A stretch of 64,000 nucleotides of DNA from Bisgaard Taxon 45 (GTDB taxonomy: Bacteria; Pseudomonadota; Gammaproteobacteria; Enterobacterales; Pasteurellaceae): contig JAQAHH010000006.1 of assembly GCA_030783905.1 (NCBI GenBank), positions 124,001 to 188,000 on the forward strand, read 5' to 3'. Of this stretch, positions 18,338-28,341 are shown one piece after another; the stretch's first letter is position 1, and each line of letters opens with the position of its first letter. Under the pieces are notes generated by a model. That model worked only from the letters and a program-made list of their open reading frames with translations. It did no database searches and was not told the DNA's origin. Both the position numbers and the translations under genes were made by a program.

Positions 18338-19741
18338 TTATTTAAAATAGCGTTTTGCATTATTGAAACAAATATTTTGAACCATATTACCTAATAATCT
18401 TAAGTCATTTGGTGCTTCTCCATTTTCGACCCAACATCCTATTTTTTCACACAAGATACGACGGAAATATTCATGACGAGTATAAGAAAGAAAACTACGA
18501 GAATCTGTCAACATACCAACAAATTGACTTAATAATCCCAGTTGCGATAGTTGTTCTAATTGACGCTCCATGCCATCTTTTTGATCGTTAAACCACCAGC
18601 CTGAACCAAATTGAATTTTGCCGGCAATGCCCCCACCTTGAAAGTTACCCACCATACTACCGATCACTTCATTATCACGAGGATTTAAGCAATATAGGAT
18701 TGTTTTAGGTAATTGATTTGTTTTATCCATTGCATCTAAGAGTTTTGAGAGAGGTTCTGCAAACATATGATCGCCAATAGAATCAAAACCACTATCAGCA
18801 CCTAATAGTTTAAACATTCTGCTGTTATTATTACGAATCGCGCCAATATGAAATTGCATCACCCACTGACGTTTATGATATTCTTGCCCTAACCAAACTA
18901 ATATTGCGGTACTAAATTGCGCAATTTGTAGTTCTGTCAATGGTTGGTGTTGGCGACGGTGATGTAGGATTTTGTCTAGTTCTTGTTCTGTTGGGATGTC
19001 AGCAAAACGGACAATTTCAATACCATGATCGGCAGATTTACAACCATGTTGTTCAAAATGATCAAGCCTTTTTAAAATAGCTTGTTGTAATGTTGAAAAA
19101 TTAGTAATTTCAATATCAGCGACTTCAGCAAGTTGTTGTATATAATCATTAAATGTTGGGAGTTCGATTTTAAAAATTTTGTCTGGTCGCCAACTTGGTA
19201 TCACATCAATATCAAATGTTTTATCTTCTGCAATTACTTTATGGTAGTGTAAAGAATCAATGGGATCATCCGTCGTTCCTGCGAGTTTGACATTCATCTG
19301 CTGCATAATACCTCGTGCAGAAAACTCGGGTTGTTGCAACATTTCATTACATTCATGCCAAATTGTTACCGCATTTTCAGGATTAAAGAGCTTATTATGA
19401 ATGCCAAACGGACGACGTAGTTCTAAATGTGTCCAGTGATAAATGGGGTTACCAATACAAAGGGGGACCGTTTTTGCCCAAGCTAAATATTTTTCATAAT
19501 GAGTAGCTGAACCTGTAATGAAGTGTTCTTCAATGCCTGCAGTTCGCATTGCACGCCATTTATAGTGATCGCCTTCTAACCAAATTTCTGCTAAATCTTT
19601 AAATTGTCGATTTTCAGCAATTTCTTTGGGATTGAGATGGCAATGATAATCAAAAATAGGCATATTTTCTGCATAGTCATGATACAGTTTTTCTGCAGTT
19701 CTTGTTGAAAGTAAGAAGTTTTCGCATAGAAAGGATTTCAT
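18338..19741 (-). CDS. uxaC: Uronate isomerase (glucuronate/galacturonate)
   Basis: A 467-residue amidohydrolase-fold isomerase, equal in size and closely similar to E. coli UxaC. It converts D-glucuronate to D-fructuronate (and galacturonate to tagaturonate). Diagnostic stretches are [11 protein letters not shown] with metal-binding histidines (about residue 30), [10 protein letters not shown], the [18 protein letters not shown] block and [17 protein letters not shown] near the C-terminus. It sits between kdgK and the SDR gene. As I recall the H. influenzae uxu locus it lacks uxaC, so this species may also use glucuronate itself. Confidence 0.95.
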   Translation of the reverse strand: MKSFLCENFLLSTRTAEKLYHDYAENMPIFDYHCHLNPKEIAENRQFKDLAEIWLEGDHYKWRAMRTAGIEEHFITGSATHYEKYLAWAKTVPLCIGNPIYHWTHLELRRPFGIHNKLFNPENAVTIWHECNEMLQQPEFSARGIMQQMNVKLAGTTDDPIDSLHYHKVIAEDKTFDIDVIPSWRPDKIFKIELPTFNDYIQQLAEVADIEITNFSTLQQAILKRLDHFEQHGCKSADHGIEIVRFADIPTEQELDKILHHRRQHQPLTELQIAQFSTAILVWLGQEYHKRQWVMQFHIGAIRNNNSRMFKLLGADSGFDSIGDHMFAEPLSKLLDAMDKTNQLPKTILYCLNPRDNEVIGSMVGNFQGGGIAGKIQFGSGWWFNDQKDGMERQLEQLSQLGLLSQFVGMLTDSRSFLSYTRHEYFRRILCEKIGCWVENGEAPNDLRLLGNMVQNICFNNAKRYFK

Positions 19742-19766
19742 CTTATTTCCTCCTTAAAATAACTTA

Positions 19767-20612
19767 TTACACACCGCTATAAGCTGAGAAACCACCATCA
19801 ATAGGCAAGACAACGCCGTTCACAAAGCTTGAATAGCGTTCATCAATTAAGAATAAAATGCCTCCTACTAACTCTTCTGCTTCTCCAAAACGCCCCATTG
19901 GCGTGTTGGTTAAAATTTTATGTGCTCGCGCTGTTGGACTGCCATCAGTATTAAATAACAAAGTACGATTTTGATTGCTTACTAAAAAACCTGGTGCGAT
20001 CGCATTGCAACGAATACCAACATGAGAGAAATGTACAGCAAGCCATTGTGTAAAATTAGTGATAGCGGCTTTCGCTCCTGAATAGGCAGGAATTTTAGTG
20101 AGTGGGGTAAATGCATTCATGCTAGAAATATTGATAATGCAACAGCCTTGTTTTCCTATCATTTCCTTCACAAAAACTTGAGTCGGAAGAAGTGTGCCAA
20201 GGTAATTGAGGTTGAAAACAAACTCGACACCACTTTTGTCTAAGTCAAAAAAAGATTTGGTTTTTTCAGGTAATTCAAATTCATGAAATTCATTATCTGT
20301 TGTGGCTTTAGGATTATTACCGCCAGCACCATTAATGAGGATATCGCAGGAACCAAAGTCCTGTTTAATTTGCTCATTTGTTGCTTGAATGCTACTGAGT
20401 TCTAACACATTAGTTTGATAACCTTTAGCAATACCTCCCGATTGATTGATCTCTTCTGCAAAATAGTTTGCCATTTCCAGGTTAATATCTAATAAGGCGA
20501 TTTTAGCGCCTGTTTTGGCGAGTTGCTTAGATAAGAAACCACATAATACGCCGCCAGCGCCAGTAATGACGATAACTTTGTCTTTAAATTGATGATTAAA
20601 TGGAATTTGCAT
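19767..20612 (-). CDS. SDR-family D-mannonate oxidoreductase (UxuB role)
   Basis: A 281-residue short-chain dehydrogenase/reductase. The nucleotide-binding TGAGGVLCG (about residue 18), NGAGG, the catalytic serine in INISSMNAF and the YSGAK catalytic Tyr-Lys pair are present. It is not related to the long-chain E. coli UxuB. Its position next to uxaC, uxuA and kdgK, with a similar gene in the Haemophilus uxu locus, makes a fructuronate-to-mannonate reduction the likely role. This is analogous, not homologous, replacement; specificity is inferred from context. Confidence 0.8.
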   Translation of the reverse strand: MQIPFNHQFKDKVIVITGAGGVLCGFLSKQLAKTGAKIALLDINLEMANYFAEEINQSGGIAKGYQTNVLELSSIQATNEQIKQDFGSCDILINGAGGNNPKATTDNEFHEFELPEKTKSFFDLDKSGVEFVFNLNYLGTLLPTQVFVKEMIGKQGCCIINISSMNAFTPLTKIPAYSGAKAAITNFTQWLAVHFSHVGIRCNAIAPGFLVSNQNRTLLFNTDGSPTARAHKILTNTPMGRFGEAEELVGGILFLIDERYSSFVNGVVLPIDGGFSAYSGV

Positions 20613-20661
20613 AAGTTTTCCTTATTAAGAATAGTATTCGATGTTTACCTAAACAATTTAA

Positions 20662-21972
20662 TTACATTGGCGAATAGTTAAGGAATAATTTAGGTAATAA
20701 TAAACTGATATCAGGGATAAATGTCACCATTAACAATGTAAGAATGAGTGCAACAAAAAATGGCAACATAGGTTTTAATACTCGATCAATGCTCACATGA
20801 CCTACTGAACAGCCAATAAATAAAGCGCTACCAACAGGTGGTGTACAAATACCAATACAAAGGTTAAATGTCATGATGATACCGAAATGAACGGGATCGA
20901 TGCCTAGTTCCATTGCAATGGGTAAGAAAATGGGTGTGAAAATTAATACTGCTGGCGTCATATCCATAAAAGTACCAACCATTAGTAGGAGTACAGTGAT
21001 AAATAACATAATAACGATTGGATTAGCAGAAACAGCGAGTAAAGCATCTTGAATCAAATAAGGGATATCCGCATTTGCCATTGCCCAAGACATGCCTGAT
21101 GACGCGCCTATGAGTAATAGAACAATTGCAGTTGTTATACTTGATTCTAAAATGATCGTAGGGAGTTCTTTAATTTTTACTTCTTTATAGAATCCAACAG
21201 CAAGCACTAAAGTATAGATTACAGCAATGGCAGAGGCTTCTGTTGCAGTAAATATTCCAGCAATGATGCCACCAATCACAATGAAAATAAGTAATAAAGA
21301 GGGTAACGCATCAATGGTTTTTAGCATAACATCTTTACAACTTGGAGTTGGTTCAAGTGGATATTTTTTCTTTTTGGCTATAAAACCGGCCACAAGCATG
21401 ATGCCCAATCCCATTAATATGCCCGGTAAATAACCTGCTAGAAAGAGTGCTGAAATGGATGTGCCACCTGAAACAAGAGAGTAAACAATCAATGTGTTAC
21501 TTGGTGGAATAAGTAATCCAGTTGGGCAAGATGCAATATTGACTGCAGCTGAAATTTCAGGATCATAGCCTTCTTTTTTTTGTAAAGGTGACATAATTCC
21601 ACCCATTGCAGCAGCTGAAGCAACGGCAGAGCCAGAAATTGAGCCAAATAACATATTAGCAAGAACATTACTATGGAATAATGAGCCCGGTAATCTAGCT
21701 CCTAATGCTTTAGCCAGTGCAATTAAGCGGATGGCAATGCCACCTCGATTCATTATATTGCCTGCTAAAATGAAAAAGGGAATTGCTAACAATGCAAAAT
21801 TATCTAAACCAGATGCCATTTTCTGAGTGACAACAGTTAAAGCGCTATCTAGCGGTAAGCTGATCATAATTGTAATTAATGTTGAAATTGCAATCGCAAA
21901 AGAAATTGGTACTGAAAGCACTAACATTAAAATGAAAGAGCCAAAAAGGGCGAGAATACTTGTCCATTCCAT
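20662..21972 (-). CDS. TRAP transporter large permease (DctM type)
   Basis: A 436-residue DctM/SiaM-type large TRAP membrane subunit with about 12 hydrophobic segments. Family motifs include the NMLFGSISGSAVASAAAMG stretch and a late FNLCIGICTPPVGSALF segment. With the small subunit and the binding protein it forms a sodium-coupled importer, here most likely for glucuronate, fructuronate or a related uronate. It begins 9 bases after dctQ on the minus strand. The substrate is inferred from the surrounding catabolic genes. Confidence 0.9.
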   Translation of the reverse strand: MEWTSILALFGSFILMLVLSVPISFAIAISTLITIMISLPLDSALTVVTQKMASGLDNFALLAIPFFILAGNIMNRGGIAIRLIALAKALGARLPGSLFHSNVLANMLFGSISGSAVASAAAMGGIMSPLQKKEGYDPEISAAVNIASCPTGLLIPPSNTLIVYSLVSGGTSISALFLAGYLPGILMGLGIMLVAGFIAKKKKYPLEPTPSCKDVMLKTIDALPSLLLIFIVIGGIIAGIFTATEASAIAVIYTLVLAVGFYKEVKIKELPTIILESSITTAIVLLLIGASSGMSWAMANADIPYLIQDALLAVSANPIVIMLFITVLLLMVGTFMDMTPAVLIFTPIFLPIAMELGIDPVHFGIIMTFNLCIGICTPPVGSALFIGCSVGHVSIDRVLKPMLPFFVALILTLLMVTFIPDISLLLPKLFLNYSPM

Positions 21973-21981
21973 AATTGCTCC

Positions 21982-22470
21982 TTAATTAGGTTGTTGACCA
22001 GTTTTATCAAATTTTGAAACAAGGTCCATAAGAATATAGAACACCATAATTGCTCCCGAAACAGGTAAACAAAGATAAACAATCCCCATGTCTATACCAA
22101 GTGATGGCGAAATTTGTCCAGATATATGTGTATCCCATGCAAGATTAGCGCCACCATAAACGAGAATAAATCCTGCAAAAAAGAGCATCACACCAGAAAT
22201 GAAGATCTCAAGAAGAGTCTTATTTTTCCCTTTACTTTTCATGAGTAATAAGTCAATTGCAAGGTGTCTTTTTAGCCCTGTTGCATAAGCTGCTCCAATA
22301 AGACCTACCCACATAAAGAGAAAACGAGCTAGTTCATCAGTTACAATGCTTGCTGCATTGAGAATATAGCGAGAGATAACTTGCCAAATGACACAGGCTA
22401 CGAGAACGGAGGAAAGTGATACTAAGAAATAGATTAATGTTTGGTTCACCAATTTTAAAAGTTTTTCCAT
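21982..22470 (-). CDS. TRAP transporter small permease (DctQ type)
   Basis: A 162-residue membrane protein with four predicted transmembrane helices and the DctQ-type segment ARFLFMWVGLIGAAYATGLKRHLA, which bridges to the large subunit. It is the first gene of the minus-strand hexuronate operon and faces the divergent binding-protein gene. A TATAAA hexamer on the minus strand at 22508-22513 lies about 30 bases from the CRP-like site at 22533-22548, a class II arrangement. Confidence 0.9.
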   Translation of the reverse strand: MEKLLKLVNQTLIYFLVSLSSVLVACVIWQVISRYILNAASIVTDELARFLFMWVGLIGAAYATGLKRHLAIDLLLMKSKGKNKTLLEIFISGVMLFFAGFILVYGGANLAWDTHISGQISPSLGIDMGIVYLCLPVSGAIMVFYILMDLVSKFDKTGQQPN

Positions 22471-22507
22471 AAAAACCCCTTAGAGTCTATATAAATATAA
22501 AGTGAAT

Positions 22508-22548
22508 TTTATAATTATTTTCTTATTTTAAATGAGATCGATGTCACA
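22508..22548 (-). promoter_or_regulatory. CRP-activated promoter candidate for the dctQM-eda operon
   Basis: A CRP-like site TGAGA-TCGATG-TCACA (22533-22548, 9 of 10 bases) stands 30 bases, centre to centre, from a minus-strand TATAAA (22508-22513). That places CRP near -41 of the inferred start site. Confidence 0.55.
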
Positions 22549-22555
22549 TTTTTAC

Positions 22556-22571
22556 AATTGGAATTCCAATT
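22556..22571. promoter_or_regulatory. UxuR-like operator 1 (perfect 16-bp palindrome)
   Basis: AATTGGAATTCCAATT is a perfect palindrome. Its outer bases equal the known ExuR/UxuR operator form AATTGGTATACCAATT, with the central TATA replaced by AATT. It lies between the two CRP-like sites of the divergent region. Confidence 0.6.
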
Positions 22572-22581
22572 TTGTATTTTT

Positions 22582-22597
22582 TGTGATCTTTATCTCA
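22582..22597. promoter_or_regulatory. CRP-like site facing dctP
   Basis: TGTGA-TCTTTA-TCTCA matches the CRP consensus at 9 of 10 defined bases, about 110 bases before the binding-protein gene. No convincing -10 could be fixed. Confidence 0.55.
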
Positions 22598-22642
22598 TTT
22601 TAAGATAAATTGTTTTGACTGAAATGTGAAAAAATACAAATA

Positions 22643-22654
22643 TTGGTATACCAA
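22643..22654. promoter_or_regulatory. UxuR-like operator 2
   Basis: TTGGTATACCAA is a perfect 12-bp palindrome, equal to the core of the enterobacterial ExuR/UxuR operator. It lies 45 bases before the dctP start, well placed to block transcription. The linked gene uxuR encodes the expected repressor. Confidence 0.75.
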
Positions 22655-22698
22655 ATATTTTTTGGTCTGATGTGAATTTAATCATAAAGGGGATAGAG

Positions 22699-23673
22699 AT
22701 GAAAAAATTCTTATTAAATACTGTGATTACGACAGTTGTTCTAGGATTGTCTTTTAATACGTTAGCGAGCACTACGTTAAAATTAAGCCATAATCAAAAT
22801 AGATCCCACCCAGTTCATGAAGCATTGCAATACATGGCTAAGCGTACTGAAACATTAACAGATGGAGCACTAAAAATCCGAGTCTACCCAGATGCCCAAC
22901 TTGGTTCACAACGTGAGTCTTTAGAGCTTGTACAAAAAGGTGCTTTAGCATTAGCAAAATCAAACGCAGCTGAGCTAGAGGCGTTTAGTAAGCCATATGG
23001 CGTATATAATTTGCCTTATTTATTTAACAGTAAAGCGCATTATTATAAAGTGATGAAAAGCCCAATTGGACAAAGTATTTTACAATCATCGAAAGAAAAT
23101 GGCTTTATTGGTTTAGCTTACTTAGATGCCGGCGCAAGAAGTTTCTATACATCAAAACCAATTAAAACCCCTGAGGATTTAAAAGGGTTAAAAGTTCGAG
23201 TTCAGCCTAGTCCGACAGCAGTAAATATGGTGCAATTTTTGGGAGGAAACCCAACACCTTTAGCTTATGGTGAACTTTATACTGCGCTTCAGCAAGGGGT
23301 GGTTGATGCTGCTGAAAATAATATTCCATCTTATACGTTAAGTCGTCATAGTGAAGTATCTAAATATTTTAGTCTAGATGAACACACTATGGTCCCTGAT
23401 GTGTTAGTTATTTCAACTAAAGTATGGGATGCTTTGAGTAAAAAAGAACAACAAGCATTGAAACAAGCTGCTGATGAGGCGACTGCTAAAATGCAAGAGC
23501 TTTGGGTTGCTTCTGAAAATAAAGAAAGAGAATCTGCGATTAAGCAAGGCTCAAAATTTGTGGAAGTAGATAAATCGACATTTAAAGCTGCGGTTATCCC
23601 AATGTATGAAGAGTTACAAAAAGCAGATCCTGATACATATAAAATCGTAGAAGAGATCCGTAAATTACAATAA
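22699..23673 (+). CDS. TRAP transporter substrate-binding protein (DctP type)
   Basis: A 324-residue periplasmic binding protein with a signal peptide (MKKFLLNTVITTVVLGLSFNTLA). The mature part has the TRAP DctP features LKLSHNQNRSHPVHEA, the PDAQLGSQRESLELVQKG segment and the substrate-anchoring arginine in KVRVQPSPTAVN (about residue 172). The start at 22699 is preceded by AAGGGG. It is divergent from the permease genes and shares a CRP/UxuR-type control region with them. The likely ligand is a hexuronate, by context only. Confidence 0.92.
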   Translation: MKKFLLNTVITTVVLGLSFNTLASTTLKLSHNQNRSHPVHEALQYMAKRTETLTDGALKIRVYPDAQLGSQRESLELVQKGALALAKSNAAELEAFSKPYGVYNLPYLFNSKAHYYKVMKSPIGQSILQSSKENGFIGLAYLDAGARSFYTSKPIKTPEDLKGLKVRVQPSPTAVNMVQFLGGNPTPLAYGELYTALQQGVVDAAENNIPSYTLSRHSEVSKYFSLDEHTMVPDVLVISTKVWDALSKKEQQALKQAADEATAKMQELWVASENKERESAIKQGSKFVEVDKSTFKAAVIPMYEELQKADPDTYKIVEEIRKLQ

Positions 23674-23689
23674 TTATGTTATATTAATA

Positions 23690-23703
23690 ATTTATTATAC
23701 CAA
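23690..23703. promoter_or_regulatory. Weak UxuR-like site before uxuR
   Basis: TTTATTATACCAAT matches 11 of 14 bases of ATTGGTATACCAAT, one half-site being perfect. It lies about 47 bases before the uxuR start, which would allow autoregulation. This is a hand match only. Confidence 0.35.
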
Positions 23704-23749
23704 TATTTGAATTTGTATGGTTATTTATGGAACTTAAGGATTTTTCATT

Positions 23750-24496
23750 ATGAGTAAAAACTATTTATTACGATCTTATAAGAAAATTGGTGAATTATTG
23801 AAAGATGAACTTCGCAAAGGGAATTATGCAATTGGCGAACGATTACCTCCAGAACGTGATATTGCAGAACGTTTTAGTGTCAGTCGCACTGTCGTCAGAG
23901 AAGCATTAATTATGTTGGAACTAGAAAACCTGATTTCTGTTAGAAAGGGATCTGGTGTCTATGTCATTAATTTACCAAGCAGTAATGATAGTTTTGATTA
24001 TTTAGATGTAGGACCATTTGAATTGTTGCAAGCTCGACAATTATTAGAAAGCAGTATTGCCGAATTTGCAGCAATTCAAGCGAACCGCAATGATATTGTA
24101 CGATTGAAAGAAATTTTAAAGCGTGAATATATTACGTTAGAGCAAGGTGGTAATGATGATTATTCTGAAGATGAAGAATTTCATACTGCGATTGCGGAAA
24201 TAACCCAGAATGAAGTTTTAATTCAGATGCAAAAAGACCTATGGAAGTATCGTTCGAATCCAATGTGGAAAGGTCTTCATTCGCATATTCAAGTGCATCA
24301 TTATCGTCACTTATGGTTAAAAGATCATGAGGCAATTCTCAATAGTATCCAACGAAAAGATCCTGCGCTTGCCAAAAAAGCTATGTGGCAGCATCTTGAA
24401 AATGTAAAACAGAAATTATTTGAATTATCAGACCTTGATGATCCTGATTTTGATGGTTATTTGTTTAATCGCAATCCTGTTGTTGTTGGAATATGA
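23750..24496 (+). CDS. uxuR: GntR-family hexuronate regulator UxuR
   Basis: A 248-residue GntR/FadR-subfamily repressor. The N-terminal winged helix shows the family signature LPPERDIAERFSVSRTVVREAL followed by the wing RKGSGVYV, and an FCD-type ligand-binding domain follows, with metal-binding residues in EEFHTAIAE and late histidines. It should repress the uxu/TRAP genes until fructuronate or a related uronate is present. It lies 76 bases after dctP and could be partly co-transcribed with it. Confidence 0.9.
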   Translation: MSKNYLLRSYKKIGELLKDELRKGNYAIGERLPPERDIAERFSVSRTVVREALIMLELENLISVRKGSGVYVINLPSSNDSFDYLDVGPFELLQARQLLESSIAEFAAIQANRNDIVRLKEILKREYITLEQGGNDDYSEDEEFHTAIAEITQNEVLIQMQKDLWKYRSNPMWKGLHSHIQVHHYRHLWLKDHEAILNSIQRKDPALAKKAMWQHLENVKQKLFELSDLDDPDFDGYLFNRNPVVVGI

Positions 24497-24941
24497 TCTT
24501 AAATCATCAAATAACGTTTTTACAAAAAAATGATATTTACTACATTAATCTAGTACAGCCTAGTAAATAATGAATTTATCGTTACTTATTTTTCAAAAAT
24601 AAATATTGATTATTTTAAATATGATGTGTTTAAGTAACACAGTACCAATTAAGTTATTAGAGATGTCCATTTAATGGATATATAAATTTCTGGAAAGGAA
24701 TTAGCTATTTTCATATTACATCATATATAACTCTGTTAAGAATAATTTAATGATTATTGTATTAATATGAAATGTGCCCAGAATATATCATCAATAAATC
24801 TTATAAATCATAATCAATAAAATAGTTAGAAAAACTGATAAAAGTAAACTCTCCTTAATCAAGGTAGCGAAAGAAAGATACCAATGTTGATGGATGAGTG
24901 AGCATTATTTATAGGACAAATAATTTTGAATGGAGAATTTT
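24497..24941. other. 445-bp AT-rich gap before uxuA
   Basis: No reading frame of interest. It holds two UxuR half-sites (GTACCAATT near 24642 and ATACCAAT near 24879) and an imperfect TTTACTA...TAGTAAA hairpin near 24536-24566 without a clear T run. The uxuA promoter must lie here, but I could not identify it. The AT-richness is marked compared with other intergenic regions. Confidence 0.5.
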
Positions 24942-26126
24942 ATGGAACAAACATGGCGTTGGTATGGACCACAAGATCCTGTTTCTCTGGCAGATATTCG
25001 CCAGGCTGGTGCAACGGGAGTTGTTACTGCGCTTCATCATATTCCAAATGGTCAAATTTGGTCAGTGGAAGAGATTGAAAAGCGTAAAGCAGATATTGAA
25101 CAAGCAGGTCTAGTCTGGTCTGTAGTAGAGAGTGTACCTGTTCATGAAGAAATTAAAACACAAACGGGGCAATATAAACAATGGATCAATAACTATAAAC
25201 AAACGCTACGTCATCTTGCTCAATGTGGTATTGATACGGTGTGTTATAATTTTATGCCTGTCTTAGATTGGACTCGTACAGATTTGGCATACCAAATGCC
25301 AGATGGATCAAAAGCATTACGATTCGATCATATAGCTTTTGCTGCTTTTGAATTATATATTCTAAAACGTCCAAACGCAGAACAAAACTACTCTGTTGAA
25401 GAGTGTTCGCAAGCAAAAGCTTATTTTGAAAAAATGAGTAAGCAAGATATTCAGCAATTGACGAATAATATTATTGCGGGTTTACCTGGCGCGGAAGAAG
25501 GTTATACTTTAAGTGAATTCCAAGGGCAGCTAGATCGCTATCAAAATATCACACCAGAAAAGTTTCGGACTCATTTGGCTTATTTCTTAAATGAAATTAT
25601 TCCTATAGCCGCAGAAGTGGGGATTAAAATGGCAATTCATCCTGATGATCCTCCTCGCCCAATTTTGGGTTTACCGCGTATTGTTTCGACTATCGAAGAT
25701 ATGCAATGGATTGTCAACATCCAACCTTTAGAAGCGAATGGTTTTACAATGTGTACGGGATCTTATGGTGTTCGTTCAGATAATGATTTGGTTAAAATGA
25801 CAGAGCAATTCTCTGAGCGTATTTACTTCGCACATTTGCGCTCAACTTGTCGTGAACAAAATCCTTTAAGTTTTCATGAAGCGGCCCATTTAGAGGGCGA
25901 TGTGGATATGTTTAAGGTTGTCAAAGCACTCTTAACAGAAGAATACAGACGAAAAGCTAATGGAAAAGGTCGTTTAATTCCAATGCGTCCTGATCATGGT
26001 CATCAAATGCTTGATGATTTGAATAAAAAAACAAATCCTGGTTATTCAGCAATTGGTCGGCTAAAAGGTTTAGCGGAATTTCGAGGATTAGAGTTAGCTC
26101 TGAAAAAAGTTTATTTTGAAATGTGA
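24942..26126 (+). CDS. uxuA: Mannonate dehydratase
   Basis: A 394-residue enzyme, the same length as E. coli UxuA and very similar throughout ([20 protein letters not shown] at the start; [22 protein letters not shown] in the middle; [12 protein letters not shown] near the end). It dehydrates D-mannonate to 2-keto-3-deoxygluconate, the KdgK substrate. The ATG at 24942 has TGGAGAA upstream and fits the family; the frame beginning at 24930 is only four codons longer. It is transcribed away from the main operon and ends before a terminator shared with gpt. Confidence 0.96.
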   Translation: MEQTWRWYGPQDPVSLADIRQAGATGVVTALHHIPNGQIWSVEEIEKRKADIEQAGLVWSVVESVPVHEEIKTQTGQYKQWINNYKQTLRHLAQCGIDTVCYNFMPVLDWTRTDLAYQMPDGSKALRFDHIAFAAFELYILKRPNAEQNYSVEECSQAKAYFEKMSKQDIQQLTNNIIAGLPGAEEGYTLSEFQGQLDRYQNITPEKFRTHLAYFLNEIIPIAAEVGIKMAIHPDDPPRPILGLPRIVSTIEDMQWIVNIQPLEANGFTMCTGSYGVRSDNDLVKMTEQFSERIYFAHLRSTCREQNPLSFHEAAHLEGDVDMFKVVKALLTEEYRRKANGKGRLIPMRPDHGHQMLDDLNKKTNPGYSAIGRLKGLAEFRGLELALKKVYFEM

Positions 26127-26139
26127 TAAACGATTAGAT

Positions 26140-26169
26140 AAAAAATGCGAGTGAATGACTCGCATTTTT
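26140..26169. terminator. Bidirectional terminator between uxuA and gpt
   Basis: AAAAAATGCGAGT and ACTCGCATTTTT form a 12-bp stem with T runs on both strands. 28 of 30 bases equal the terminator at 16686-16715; only two loop bases differ. Confidence 0.9.
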
Positions 26170-26199
26170 TGATGTTTGAAGATCAAGATAAGGCACAGA

Positions 26200-26661
26200 T
26201 TATTTTCTTGCCAATGGTGGCACGAAAGTTAAACCTAAATCCCAAGGTTGTTCGATCCAGGTATTTTGTGGAATATCAACGACATAATCATCCACTAAGG
26301 CGGCACCAGCTGGTTTGGCAAATACCGTCACAAATTTGGCTTTTGGGTACATTTCACGAATAGCGCGTGCAGTATTGCCTGTATCCACTAAATCATCCAC
26401 CACGATGAAACCCTCGCCATCACCTTCGGCACGATGTAATACTTTTAATTCACCTTGTTCAACATGATCGTGATAACTGGCAATACAAACGGTTTCTATA
26501 TGACGAATACCGAGTTCACGGGCGAGTACCGCTGCTGGAAATAATCCACCACGACTCACGGCAATAATGCCTTTCCATTGAGTTGCTGGTAGTAAACGCT
26601 CTGATAATTTACGTGCGTGCATTTGGAACATATCCCACGTCACCACATATTTTTCGCTCAT
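26200..26661 (-). CDS. gpt: Xanthine (guanine) phosphoribosyltransferase
   Basis: A 153-residue purine salvage enzyme. It begins [20 protein letters not shown] like E. coli Gpt (152 residues) and has the PRPP-binding motif [14 protein letters not shown] (about residue 85). It transfers phosphoribose to xanthine, guanine and, less well, hypoxanthine. It is a single-gene minus-strand unit, convergent with uxuA and divergent from pepD. Confidence 0.95.
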   Translation of the reverse strand: MSEKYVVTWDMFQMHARKLSERLLPATQWKGIIAVSRGGLFPAAVLARELGIRHIETVCIASYHDHVEQGELKVLHRAEGDGEGFIVVDDLVDTGNTARAIREMYPKAKFVTVFAKPAGAALVDDYVVDIPQNTWIEQPWDLGLTFVPPLARK

Positions 26662-26819
26662 AAATACACCTTTTTAAAAAGAGAGAGTAAAATTTTACCC
26701 ATAAATTAAAAAATTGCGTTAGGATAACGCGAAATAGCCTTTTATGCTATCATTTTGCGGATTTTTTTCGTGTTTTTATGAACGAAATTAGAGAAGACAT
26801 TTCTGAAGAGGAGACCATA

Positions 26820-28280
26820 ATGTCAGGAATCAAAACACTACAACCAACATTGTTATGGAAGTGGTTTAGCCAAATTTGTGCTATTCCACATCCGTCTTAT
26901 CACGAAGAGCAAATTGCACAATTTATTATGCATTGGGCGAAAGGCAAAGGATTTTATGCAGAACGTGATGAAGTCGGCAATATTTTGATTCGTAAACCTG
27001 CCAGTGAAGGTATGGAAAATCATGTACCCGTCGCGTTACAAGCCCATTTGGATATGGTACCGCAAGCAAATGAGGGAACGGTGCATAATTTTACTCAAGA
27101 TCCGATTCAACCTTATATTGATGGTGAATGGGTGAAAGCTAAAGGTACGACTTTAGGTGCAGATAATGGGATCGGTATGGCCTCGGCATTAGCGGTATTA
27201 GATGCGGAAGATTTAGAGCATCCTCCTCTTGAAGTGCTATTAACCATGACTGAAGAAGCGGGTATGGAAGGGGCCATCGGTTTACGCCCAAACTGGCTAC
27301 AAAGCGAAATCATGATTAACACGGATACAGAAGAAAACGGTGAAATCTACATCGGGTGTGCTGGTGGTGAAAATGCCAATATTACATTGCAAATTGAACG
27401 TAAACTGAATACTTTTCAGCACAGCTATCAAGTAGGGTTGAAAGGACTCTCTGGTGGTCATTCTGGGGGCGATATTCATACTGGCCGCGCGAATGCGATT
27501 AAAGTATTAGCGCGTTTTCTTGCTAAACTCACACAAGAACAGCCAGAATTTCAATTTGCATTAAGTGATATTCGTGGTGGTTCAGTACGTAATGCCATTC
27601 CTCGCGAAGCCTTTGCAACACTTGCCTTTAATGAGGATTTAGCAACCCTACAACAAGCAGTCAGTGAATTTGAGGGGGTATTGAAACATGAGCTAGTGAA
27701 AGTTGAACCTAATCTGTCCTTGACGCTGAAGCCTGTCGAGAATGCGGATACCGTGTTTTCACAAAATACGACGCAAAAAGTCATTCATTTACTCAATGTA
27801 CTACCAAATGGCGTGATCCGGAATAGTGATGTGTTAGAGAATGTGGTGGAAAGTTCGCTAAGTATTGGTGTATTGCGTACCGAAGAAGAGCAAATTAAAG
27901 GGACGATTTTGATTCGTTCACTGATTCATAGTGGTAATCGTTATATTGGTAGTTTATTGAAATCGCTCGTTACCTTGGCTGGGGCGGAGGTACAGTTTAG
28001 TGGCTATTATCCAGGATGGGAACCTCATAATGATGCCCCAATTGTGGATTTAACGGCAAAGATTTATGCCAATGTGTTAGGTTATGCCCCTACAGTGAAA
28101 GTGATCCATGCAGGCTTAGAATGTGGTTTACTGAAAAAGATTTATCCAGATATGGATATGGTGTCAATTGGACCGACGATCCGTAATGCGCACTCACCAG
28201 ATGAAAAAGTGCATATTCCCGCAGTGCAAACCTATTGGGAATTACTCACCAAATTGTTAGCAGCGATTCCTGCAAAATAG
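26820..28280 (+). CDS. pepD: Aminoacyl-histidine dipeptidase (peptidase D)
   Basis: A 486-residue M20-family cytosolic dipeptidase. Metal-site segments [20 protein letters not shown] and [11 protein letters not shown] and the C-terminal [11 protein letters not shown] are all present and match E. coli PepD closely. It hydrolyses Xaa-His and many other dipeptides. The ATG at 26820 has GAAGAGGAGA before it and gives [13 protein letters not shown]; the frame can extend to 26778, but the family alignment favours the shorter form. Confidence 0.94.
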   Translation: MSGIKTLQPTLLWKWFSQICAIPHPSYHEEQIAQFIMHWAKGKGFYAERDEVGNILIRKPASEGMENHVPVALQAHLDMVPQANEGTVHNFTQDPIQPYIDGEWVKAKGTTLGADNGIGMASALAVLDAEDLEHPPLEVLLTMTEEAGMEGAIGLRPNWLQSEIMINTDTEENGEIYIGCAGGENANITLQIERKLNTFQHSYQVGLKGLSGGHSGGDIHTGRANAIKVLARFLAKLTQEQPEFQFALSDIRGGSVRNAIPREAFATLAFNEDLATLQQAVSEFEGVLKHELVKVEPNLSLTLKPVENADTVFSQNTTQKVIHLLNVLPNGVIRNSDVLENVVESSLSIGVLRTEEEQIKGTILIRSLIHSGNRYIGSLLKSLVTLAGAEVQFSGYYPGWEPHNDAPIVDLTAKIYANVLGYAPTVKVIHAGLECGLLKKIYPDMDMVSIGPTIRNAHSPDEKVHIPAVQTYWELLTKLLAAIPAK

Positions 28281-28298
28281 GCAGCAATCAAGCATAAG

Positions 28299-28341
28299 CG
28301 TGTAGTGAGTACGTTAACCTGTTCACTGCACGTTTTATTTT
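28299..28341 (+). terminator. Terminator after pepD
   Basis: CGTGTAGTGA (28299-28308) and TCACTGCACG (28323-28332) pair with one G-T wobble and are followed by TTTTATTTTT. Together with the tuf terminator this accounts for most of the 306-bp pepD-tuf gap; nothing else is visible there. Confidence 0.7.

Noticed and set aside
24536-24566. Hairpin after uxuR considered as a terminator
   Set aside because: The stem is seven to eight AT-rich pairs with a long loop and no T run; mentioned only in the gap description.
26145-26363. Plus-strand frame reading into gpt
   Set aside because: It starts inside a terminator and overlaps gpt on the opposite strand; gpt is a certain gene.
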